A stretch of DNA of 28,973 nt from contig JBFLVN010000009.1 in assembly GCA_040758475.1 (NCBI GenBank), positions 1 to 28,973 of the forward strand, in the 5' to 3' direction. This stretch comes from JBFLVN01 sp040758475. Its GTDB lineage: Bacteria > JAGRBM01. The translations under genes and the position numbers were made by a program. A model generated the notes under the pieces. The model was given only the letters and a program-made list of their open reading frames with translations. It made no database searches and was not told the origin of the DNA. Each line of letters starts with the position of its first letter. Position 1 is the first letter of the stretch. Shown piece by piece: positions 22,184 through 28,973 of this stretch.

Positions 22184-25100
22184 TCACACCGGCCAGTTCT
22201 CGCAGAGGAGTTCAGCCTGTTTGAGGACCGTCTTCGTGGCTTCTTCTTCCATATCGGGCGGATAGTCGTACTTGCGAAGGATGCGCTTTACCAGGGCGCG
22301 CATCTTGGCGCGGATGCTCTCGCGCACGGTCCAATCGACGGCCGTGTTGGCTTTGAGGGTTTTCACGAGTTCCTGCGCGATCGTGCGAAGGATTTCATCT
22401 CCCAGGATTTTCACGGCGCTGTTGTTTGTTTCGAGAGCGTCGTAGAAAGCGAGTTCCTCGTCCGTGAGTTTTAAATCCTCGCCCCGCTCATGGGCTTCCC
22501 GCATGTCCTTGGCCAGCGAAACGAGTTCTTCGAGAATTTTAGCCGTCTCGATGGCCCGTGCCTGATAATTCTTGAGCGAGCGTTCGAGCATTTCCGAAAA
22601 CCGGCGGGACTGGATGAGGTTCATCTTCGAGCGGAGCTTTATCTCGTCGCGCAAAAGCTTCTGGAGAAGCTCGATCGCCAGGTTCCGGTGGGGCATCCCC
22701 TGAACTTCCCGGAGGAATTCTTCCGAAAGAATCGAGATGTCCGGCTTCTTGATCCCCGCCGCCGCGAAAATATCGACGACGCCGCCAGGCGCTACGGCTT
22801 CGGAAACGAGCTGCCGGAGCGCGAATTCGAGGTTCTCCGAAGGATCGCCCGTACCCGACGATCCCCGCCACTTGGCCAGAACTCCCCGAAGCGCCTGGAA
22901 GAACGCCACCTCGTCCCGGATGCGGATGGTCTCCGGGTGCGGGGCGGCCAGCGCGAAGGCTTTCCCGAGTTCCGCCGAGGCTTGAAGGAACCGGTCGCGC
23001 CGCCCGGCTTCGGAGAGGATGTGCTGCTGCGCCTTTGGCAGGAGCGCGAGGCGTTCTGCGGGCGCTCCCTTGCGGACGGCCTCCAGGTCGAATCCCTCAA
23101 AAAGGGCGGCGCAAATTTCGTATTTCTCGACGAGAACTCTGGCCGCCTGCTCCTGGTCGATGGCCGTCTCGCCTTTTCCGCCGCTCTCGGTGTAGTTGTG
23201 AAGCGCGTTCTTCAATTGATCGGCCAGCCCCAGGTAATCGACCACGAGACCGCCCGGCTTTTCTCCGAAAACCCGATTCACCCGCGCGATGGCTTGCATG
23301 AGGCCGTGCCCCCGCATGGGCTTGTCCACGTACATCGTGTGGAGGCACGGGGCGTCAAAGCCCGTGAGCCACATGTCCCGGACGATGACGATCTGGAACG
23401 GATCTTTGGCGTCCCGGAAGCGCTCGGCCAGTTCTTCCCGCTTGGCTTTCGTCCGGATGTGCTTTTGCCACTCGGCCTTGTCCGAAGCGGCGCCCGTCAT
23501 GATGATCTTGAGGGCGCCCTTGCGGTCGTCGTCGTTGTGCCATTCGGGGCGGAGCTTCGCGAGCGCGTCGTAGAGGTCCACGCAGATGCGGCGGCTCATG
23601 CAGACGATCATGGCCTTGCCGCCGCCCAAGGTTTTCTGGCGTTCCTCAAAGTGTTTGACCAGATCGCGGGCGATCATCTGGAGGCGCTTTTCGCTCCCCA
23701 CGAGCGCTTCCAGGGCCGCCCACTTGGTCTTGAGCTTCTCTCTGCTCTCTTCTTCTTCGCCTTCCGTGATTTCCTCGAATTCGGGATCGAGCTTGGGGCG
23801 CTCGTCTTCCTTTAGTTCGAGCCGGGCGAGGCGGCCCTCGTAATAGATGGGAACCGTCGCCTCGTCCTTCACCGCCTGCTGGATGTCGTAGATGTCCACG
23901 TACTTCCCGAAGACGGCTTGCGTGTTTTTATCGGTAAGCTCGATGGGCGTTCCCGTAAACCCGATGAACGAGGCGTTCGGAAGCGCGTCGCGCAGGTGCT
24001 GGGCGAAGCCATGCCTCATTGCTCCGGTATCGGCGTCCATGCGGGCGGAAAAACCATACTGGCTCCGGTGGGCTTCGTCGGCGATGACGACGATGTTCCG
24101 GCGGTCGGAGAGAACCGGATATTTCCCGCCCTTGGTCTCGGGGAGGAATTTCTGGATGGTCGTAAAAATGATTCCGCCCGAAGCGCGCTTTAGCAATTTC
24201 TGGAGGTCGTCCCGGTCTTCCGCCTGCTCGGGGGTTTGGCGCAGGATGTCCTTGCAGCGCCCGAAGACTCCGAAAAGCTGGCCGTCCAGGTCGTTGCGGT
24301 CCGTGAGGACTACGAGCGTCGGATTTTCCATTTCGGGCGCCAGCACCACCCGGCCCGCGTAGTAGACCATCGTCAGGCTCTTGCCCGATCCCTGGGTGTG
24401 CCAGATAACCCCGGCGCGCCGGTCGCCTTGGGTCGCTTTGAGGGTGGAGCGGAGGGCCTTCCGCACGGCCCGGAACTGGTGGTAGCCCGCCAGCTTCTTG
24501 TGAATTTCCTTTTCTTCCTCGAAGACGATGAAGCCGTGCAGGTAATCCAAAAACCGCTCCGGCTCGAAGAGGCCCCGGACCAGGACTTCCAGTTGCAAAT
24601 CCGAATCCTTCGCCATCTTCTCGCCGTCGATGGTCCGCCAGAACCCGAAGCGCTCTTTCCCCGAAGTGATGGACCCCAGGCGTGCATGCACGCCGTCCGA
24701 GATGACCAGGACTTCGTTGAAGGTGAAGAGGGAAGGAATCTGCTGCTTGTAGGTTTGGAGCTGGTTGTAGGCGGACCAGATACTCGCGTTCTCGTCCCCC
24801 GGGTTCTTGAGTTCCATCACGGCTACGGGAAGGCCGTTCAGGAAGATCACCACGTCCAGCCGCCGGTTGAAACCGTTTTCGATCACCGTGAACTGGTTGA
24901 CGGCCAGCCAGTCGTTTTTCTTGGGGCTTTCGAAATCGGCGATCTTCACCTTGTCGTGGACGATCCGGCCCTCTTTGTTCCGGTATTCCACGTCCACGCC
25001 GTCCGTGAACATCTGGTGGAACCGGCGATTCCGGACGACGAGGGAGGGCGATTCGGCCCGCAGGATTTTGGCAAAAGCGTCTTCCAGGGCTTCCCCGGGG

Positions 25101-25279
25101 ACTTTGGGATTGAGCTTTTGGAGGGCCGTTTTGAGGCGCCCCGCCAGGACGGCTTCGCCGAATTCCTTCCGCTCGGCCTTCTCTGTCTCCGGCGCGATAT
25201 CCGGCCCGTGGGCGATGGTGTATCCAAGCTTATCCAGCCATTCCAGGGCGGCGGATTCGAGGGTGGATTCGGAGACCAT
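22184..25279 (-). CDS. hsdR: Type I restriction enzyme subunit R
   Basis: A 1,031-residue HsdR, the motor and nuclease subunit. The N-terminal nuclease has Asp142 and ELK (Glu156, Lys158). The SF2 helicase core has Walker A HTQGSGKS (294-301), DEAH (401-404) and GFTGTP, and a second RecA domain with MRGHGLMQAIARVNRVF. A long helical C-terminal region contacts the methylase. It cuts DNA far from unmethylated sites after ATP-driven translocation. No stop or frameshift is seen. Eight bases separate it from the specificity gene. Confidence 0.97.
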   Translation of the reverse strand: MVSESTLESAALEWLDKLGYTIAHGPDIAPETEKAERKEFGEAVLAGRLKTALQKLNPKVPGEALEDAFAKILRAESPSLVVRNRRFHQMFTDGVDVEYRNKEGRIVHDKVKIADFESPKKNDWLAVNQFTVIENGFNRRLDVVIFLNGLPVAVMELKNPGDENASIWSAYNQLQTYKQQIPSLFTFNEVLVISDGVHARLGSITSGKERFGFWRTIDGEKMAKDSDLQLEVLVRGLFEPERFLDYLHGFIVFEEEKEIHKKLAGYHQFRAVRKALRSTLKATQGDRRAGVIWHTQGSGKSLTMVYYAGRVVLAPEMENPTLVVLTDRNDLDGQLFGVFGRCKDILRQTPEQAEDRDDLQKLLKRASGGIIFTTIQKFLPETKGGKYPVLSDRRNIVVIADEAHRSQYGFSARMDADTGAMRHGFAQHLRDALPNASFIGFTGTPIELTDKNTQAVFGKYVDIYDIQQAVKDEATVPIYYEGRLARLELKEDERPKLDPEFEEITEGEEEESREKLKTKWAALEALVGSEKRLQMIARDLVKHFEERQKTLGGGKAMIVCMSRRICVDLYDALAKLRPEWHNDDDRKGALKIIMTGAASDKAEWQKHIRTKAKREELAERFRDAKDPFQIVIVRDMWLTGFDAPCLHTMYVDKPMRGHGLMQAIARVNRVFGEKPGGLVVDYLGLADQLKNALHNYTESGGKGETAIDQEQAARVLVEKYEICAALFEGFDLEAVRKGAPAERLALLPKAQQHILSEAGRRDRFLQASAELGKAFALAAPHPETIRIRDEVAFFQALRGVLAKWRGSSGTGDPSENLEFALRQLVSEAVAPGGVVDIFAAAGIKKPDISILSEEFLREVQGMPHRNLAIELLQKLLRDEIKLRSKMNLIQSRRFSEMLERSLKNYQARAIETAKILEELVSLAKDMREAHERGEDLKLTDEELAFYDALETNNSAVKILGDEILRTIAQELVKTLKANTAVDWTVRESIRAKMRALVKRILRKYDYPPDMEEEATKTVLKQAELLCENWPV

Positions 25280-25287
25280 AAATACAG

Positions 25288-26913
25288 CTAGATCGCCGCT
25301 CCCGTTATTTTTTCGACTTCCCTCACTCGCACTTCTCCGCTCATCAATCCGGGGAGCAACGCATCACGCAAGACGGCGAGGGTGCGGGATTCATTACAGT
25401 TAGAAAGTACCCGCGTGACGTACGGATCAACCAATGAGTTGAATGCTTTGCTGATTTCCGGAGATGGGACGAGAGTAGTAAGCGATTTGACCTGGGTGGA
25501 ATTTAGACCGGGTATGGCAACTCCTGTTCCCTTAACACGCATTTCTTCCATCAAAAAGTCTGAGGAGAGCCAGAAGAACAGGAAATTCTGTCCTATCTCA
25601 GGCTTTGCGCGAATACGGTATACATGTTCATTGATTGCGCACGTGGCATAAGGAAAGTTTTCGCCGAATAGTGTTGCATGTGGCTCGAATTCACCAGGAC
25701 GGCCACCGTCTTTATACAAAAGAACGTCGCGGTTCTGAATGTGCCCTTTCGCCATTGCTTCGAAAAATTCCCTCGGGACATACTTCGTCTTAGAAAAGTC
25801 GAATATCCCCAGTCCAGCGATACTCTCAGCACCAATACTCGGAACTCCTTCCGTGTATGCAGAAACGCCACCTTTCGGTCTGCCACCAACTTCTAACTCG
25901 CCAAGAACGCTTTCCAGTGCTCCCACTCTCCACCCCCTCGGTATCTCCCCCAATTCCGAATCCTCGAAGGAATCCGGAAACAGCGCCGCCGTGGCATCGT
26001 CCATGCCGTAGGGCTTCTTTCCCGCCGCTTTGGCGCGGACGGGGCTGAAGTCCACGAACCAGTCCTTGAAAATGGCCCGGGCGGCGGCCTCCAGGGTTTC
26101 GTTTATTTTGCGGTTGAGTTCGATCTTGTCGTCGAGAGCGCCTAAAATCGAAACAATAACATGCCGCATGTCGTCATTGATGGGATAGAATATTGGGATT
26201 TGATTGAGATTTTTTTGCGATAGCTTTCCCTGAACGGAACCGCTTATGAAAGGTCGAATTGCAACGGTAGATAAGGCATAATAAAGAAATTTGGTATCCT
26301 CATCTGTTTTGCCTTTCAATACATGTGCATGGTTATTAACCCAGAACTTGCCATCGACAAGTTGCAAGAATGGTTTGCCATCCTTTGTTTCGACAGAGCC
26401 ATCTTCGGCTATTAGTAAATGCAAGCCCTCAAACAAGAAGTCGTCAACATAATCCATGATACCTGTTGCGCCGTAATACGGATATGTCCCTCGTTTTATT
26501 TCTCGTTCACGACTTGACAACGGTACACGCCGTGAATCTAGATTACGAACAAGATCGCCCAGCGGTATTTTCGTCCATTTAGATAAGCTGGCAGGATTTA
26601 ATCCTTGCGTCGTCTGCACCACCACTTTGTCTTTCCGGATAATCTCTCGGAAGGATTCGCTCGTGGTAGCCCAGTCCACCACGTCTACTTTGTAGGGGAG
26701 GTCCGATTCGCTGAAGTCGTCCCGGAGGGCGCCGAGGGTTTGAAAGGAAAGGGGTTCTTCGCCGATGACGGCTAGGTCCAGGTCGGAGTGTTCCTTGGCC
26801 GTCCAGGTGGCGCGGGAGCCGAAGGCCCAGATTTCCCGGCCCGGAACGTGGCGCCGCAGGATTTTCTGGATGATCTCCAGGTGGTCGGGGCGAACGTCAA
26901 GCAACGGCTTCAC
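25288..26913 (-). CDS. hsdS: MNT nucleotidyltransferase fused to type I specificity subunit HsdS
   Basis: A 541-residue fusion. Residues about 8-100 are a MNT-type nucleotidyltransferase with GSX10DXD complete (Gly32, Ser33, Asp44, Asp46) and a third acidic site at Asp77 or Asp80 (KVDVVDW). Residues about 112-541 form HsdS: a first target-recognition domain (about 114-250), the central conserved helix DDKIELNRKINETLEA, the second target-recognition domain (about 325-495) and the C-terminal helix NESRTLAVLRDALLPGLMSGE. HsdS selects the DNA site for HsdM and HsdR. MNT proteins AMPylate and silence HEPN toxins, and a HEPN gene lies just upstream, overlapping by 17 bases. The start is GTG after GAAGG. 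Bases in the recognition domains are AT-richer than in the MNT and central parts. Confidence 0.93.
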   Translation of the reverse strand: MKPLLDVRPDHLEIIQKILRRHVPGREIWAFGSRATWTAKEHSDLDLAVIGEEPLSFQTLGALRDDFSESDLPYKVDVVDWATTSESFREIIRKDKVVVQTTQGLNPASLSKWTKIPLGDLVRNLDSRRVPLSSREREIKRGTYPYYGATGIMDYVDDFLFEGLHLLIAEDGSVETKDGKPFLQLVDGKFWVNNHAHVLKGKTDEDTKFLYYALSTVAIRPFISGSVQGKLSQKNLNQIPIFYPINDDMRHVIVSILGALDDKIELNRKINETLEAAARAIFKDWFVDFSPVRAKAAGKKPYGMDDATAALFPDSFEDSELGEIPRGWRVGALESVLGELEVGGRPKGGVSAYTEGVPSIGAESIAGLGIFDFSKTKYVPREFFEAMAKGHIQNRDVLLYKDGGRPGEFEPHATLFGENFPYATCAINEHVYRIRAKPEIGQNFLFFWLSSDFLMEEMRVKGTGVAIPGLNSTQVKSLTTLVPSPEISKAFNSLVDPYVTRVLSNCNESRTLAVLRDALLPGLMSGEVRVREVEKITGAAI

Positions 26914-27298
26914 GGAGGGCCTTCAGGAACGCCTTCGCGTCGGGGAAAAATTTCCGCGCCTGCTCGAAAACCGCCTTTGCCTTTTCCTCGTTGTAGTCGT
27001 GGGAGGTGTCGTTGCGGGCATCCCAGTGGTTTATCCAGGCCTCCGCGTCGGCGATGAGCTTCATGCGGGCGGATTCCCGGAAGATGTCCCTTTTCGTCCG
27101 CAAGGTGGCCTCGTCGACCTCGGCGATTGCCTTCAGGTACCGCTGCATGAATTTCCAGCAGAGGTCCATGGTGTATTCAAAGCGTTGGATCACGCCGTCC
27201 CGGACCACTTCGTCGTTTGGATCGCGGGCGGCCCTTTCAAAGCTCTGTTCCAGACGGCCGATGGCCTTTTCGAGAGGTTCGAGTTCGAGTTTCGCCAT
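26897..27298 (-). CDS. HEPN toxin, HI0074-family nucleotidyltransferase partner
   Basis: A 133-residue all-helical HEPN protein of the HI0074 family. The RNase motif RX4HXY is complete: Arg95, His100 and Tyr102 in RNDTSHDY. FEYTMDLCWKFMQRYL is the family helix. In studied HEPN/MNT systems the free toxin cleaves RNA, and the MNT partner adds AMP to the Tyr of this motif and so silences it. Here the MNT domain is the N-terminus of the next protein. The gene's ATG overlaps the hsdM stop (TAATG), so translation of the toxin is tied to HsdM. Confidence 0.93.
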   Translation of the reverse strand: MAKLELEPLEKAIGRLEQSFERAARDPNDEVVRDGVIQRFEYTMDLCWKFMQRYLKAIAEVDEATLRTKRDIFRESARMKLIADAEAWINHWDARNDTSHDYNEEKAKAVFEQARKFFPDAKAFLKALREAVA

Positions 27299-28944
27299 TA
27301 GAAGCCCAGCCTTTTGAAGTTCTCTCGGATTTGTTTTTCGAGTTTCTCGCCTTCGGCGAATTGTTCTTCAAGGGTGACGATGAGGCGCTTCATCTTCTGC
27401 TCGAAGGGCTCACCATCGTCTTCCACTTCCTCGGCACCCACGTAGCGGCCGGGCGTCAAAACGAACCCGTGCTTTTCGATCTCTTCGGTCTTGGCGCTCT
27501 TGCAGAAGCCTGGAATGTCTTCGTACTTCCCGGCGTCCTTTTCGCCCCTCCAGGCATGGTAAGTCCTGGCGATCTTCTCAATTTCTTCATCGGATAGCTC
27601 CCGGCGGGTCCGGTCCACCAAATGCCCCATCTTTCGGGCGTCGATGAAGAGGGTCTCCCCCCGCCGGTCCCGGAATTTACCGTTCTGCTTGTCGCGGGAA
27701 AGAAACCACAGGCACGCGGGAATCTGGGTCGAATAGAAGAGCTGCCCCGGCAGGGCGACCATGCAGTCCACAAGGCCGGCCTGGATGATGTTCTTGCGGA
27801 TTTCCCCCTCGCCCGACTGGCCCGACGACATGCTCCCGTTGGCGAGAACGAACCCGGCGATGCCGCCCGGGGCGAGGTGGTGGATGAAGTGCTGGACCCA
27901 AGCGAAGTTGGCGTTTCCCGCGGGGGGCGTTCCGAATTTCCAGCGGATGTCCTTGGCGAGGAGTTCGCCGCCCCAATCGCTCATGTTGAAGGGCGGGTTG
28001 GCCAGGAGGAAGTCGCACTTCAAATCCGGGTGCAGGTCCCGGTGGAAAGTGTCGGCGTTTTCCGGCCCCAGGTGGGCTTCGATCCCCCGGATGGCCAGGT
28101 TCATCTTGGCGAGCTTCCAGGTGGTGGGATTGGATTCCTGCCCGTAAATGGAGATGTCGTTGGTGCGCCCGCCGTGGGCTTCGATGAATTTCTCCGACTG
28201 GACGAACATGCCTCCCGAACCGCAGCAGGGGTCGTAGACGCGGCCCTTGTAGGGCTCGATCATTTCGACGAGGACGCGGACGACGGACTGGGGCGTGTAG
28301 AACTGGCCGCCCTTCTTCCCCTCGGCGCTCGCGAACTGGGAGAGAAAGTATTCGTAGACTCTTCCAAGAATGTCCTTGGAACGATTTTCCTTGTCCCCAA
28401 GTCCGATGGTGCTTACGAGGTCGATCAGTTCACCCAGGAGCCGCTTGTCGAGTGTCGCCCGGGCGTAATCCTTGGGAAGGACGCCCTGAAGGTCCGGGTT
28501 CTTCTTTTCGATGGCCTCCATGGCCTTGTCCACGAACTTTCCGATGTCCGGGTGCTTGGCGCTTTTCTTGAGATTCTCCCAACGGGCGTCCTCGGGAACC
28601 CAGAACACGTTTTCAGAGAGGTACTCGTCCGGGTCCTCGACGGTGCGGTAGCGGGCTTTTTCTTCCTTGACGAAGTACTCGCTCTCCGGATCGCTCGCTT
28701 TGGTTAAAAGCTCCTGGCGGCGTTCCTCGAAGGCGTCCGAGATGTATTTGAGAAAAATGAGGCCCAGGACGACGTGCTTGTACTCGGCCGCGTCCATGTG
28801 GCCCCGAAGCTTGTCGGCCGCCTGCCAAAGGGTGGCCTCGAAGCCCAGGTTCGCCCCATTGGAAGAACCGTTCTTGGTCTTCTTCCCGGCCTTTGCCGGG
28901 GCTTTTTCAGCTCCCGGCTTGGAGGATTTCTTGTACCGCGCCAT
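27298..28944 (-). CDS. hsdM: Type I DNA methyltransferase subunit M
   Basis: A 548-residue HsdM, an N6-adenine methyltransferase that acts with HsdS. A helical N-terminal domain (about 35-165) precedes the methylase core: GGQFYTPQSVV, the AdoMet site DPCCGSGG (238-245) and the catalytic NPPF (316-319). A Lys/Ala/Ser-rich N-terminal tail of about 30 residues is unusual and possibly flexible. ATG 28944 follows AGGG. It is the first gene of the operon seen; the promoter lies at or beyond the window end. Confidence 0.97.
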   Translation of the reverse strand: MARYKKSSKPGAEKAPAKAGKKTKNGSSNGANLGFEATLWQAADKLRGHMDAAEYKHVVLGLIFLKYISDAFEERRQELLTKASDPESEYFVKEEKARYRTVEDPDEYLSENVFWVPEDARWENLKKSAKHPDIGKFVDKAMEAIEKKNPDLQGVLPKDYARATLDKRLLGELIDLVSTIGLGDKENRSKDILGRVYEYFLSQFASAEGKKGGQFYTPQSVVRVLVEMIEPYKGRVYDPCCGSGGMFVQSEKFIEAHGGRTNDISIYGQESNPTTWKLAKMNLAIRGIEAHLGPENADTFHRDLHPDLKCDFLLANPPFNMSDWGGELLAKDIRWKFGTPPAGNANFAWVQHFIHHLAPGGIAGFVLANGSMSSGQSGEGEIRKNIIQAGLVDCMVALPGQLFYSTQIPACLWFLSRDKQNGKFRDRRGETLFIDARKMGHLVDRTRRELSDEEIEKIARTYHAWRGEKDAGKYEDIPGFCKSAKTEEIEKHGFVLTPGRYVGAEEVEDDGEPFEQKMKRLIVTLEEQFAEGEKLEKQIRENFKRLGF

Positions 28945-28973
28945 CCAACCCTGCCCGATCCCGTCTGAGGCTG

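Noticed and set aside
22490..23815. Long plus-strand frame of 441 codons inside hsdR
   Set aside because: It is antisense to the helicase subunit, and such frames are common in GC-rich DNA; the product is Arg/Pro/Gly-rich with no domain.
24236..25291. Long plus-strand frame of 351 codons
   Set aside because: Antisense to the N-terminal part of hsdR, which has clear nuclease and helicase motifs.
27622..28707. Long plus-strand frame of 361 codons
   Set aside because: Antisense to hsdM, with no family features of its own.
1..28973. CRISPR arrays, tRNA or rRNA genes, transposases
   Set aside because: No regularly spaced repeats, no tRNA-like or rRNA strings and no transposase or integrase domains were seen on either strand.

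Overview
The window is about 29 kb of GC-rich, gene-dense DNA from a Gram-negative bacterium. Lipoprotein signal peptides, two lytic transglycosylases, a phasin, a membrane-bound sigma-54 activator, a Ser/Thr kinase with two PP2C phosphatases and a fused siroheme decarboxylase together suggest a deltaproteobacterium-like or related uncultured lineage. No rRNA or tRNA gene is present, so the lineage is not fixed by this sequence.

Left part (1-11,034). A short hypothetical gene converges on a large sigma-54 activator with PDZ, membrane, GAF, AAA+ and Fis-type domains. Divergent from it runs a signalling cluster of two tandem PP2C phosphatases, a transmembrane Ser/Thr kinase and a tandem universal stress protein. 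A FabG-like reductase follows. Next comes a tight run: a fused AhbA/AhbB-type siroheme decarboxylase, a TlpA-like lipoprotein, a YjbQ protein and a cupin, the last three joined by overlapping stop and start codons.

Middle part (11,058-20,111). This holds an AI-2E-family permease, a phasin with a small helical partner, and a membrane-anchored transglycosylase behind a strongly structured leader. Then come a coiled-coil protein, an Slt70-like lipoprotein, a lone roadblock protein, a lipase-like hydrolase, a 59-residue protein and endonuclease IV (nfo).

Right part (20,214-28,944). This is a defence and addiction island, all on the minus strand. In transcription order it holds (1) a type I restriction-modification operon, hsdM - HEPN - [MNT::hsdS] - hsdR; (2) a nucleotidyltransferase, a 123-residue helical protein and a 53-residue antitoxin-like protein; (3) hicA, hicB and a 55-residue antitoxin-like protein. 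One copy of a GC-rich, hairpin-forming repeat lies just after the last gene of each unit.

The most striking observation is in the restriction operon. The MNT antitoxin nucleotidyltransferase of a HEPN/MNT toxin-antitoxin pair is fused to the N-terminus of the DNA-specificity subunit HsdS. The HEPN toxin gene sits directly between hsdM and this fusion. HEPN keeps the RX4HXY motif and MNT keeps GSX10DXD, so both look active. This suggests a restriction system whose specificity subunit also holds a toxin in check. Function here is inferred from sequence alone.
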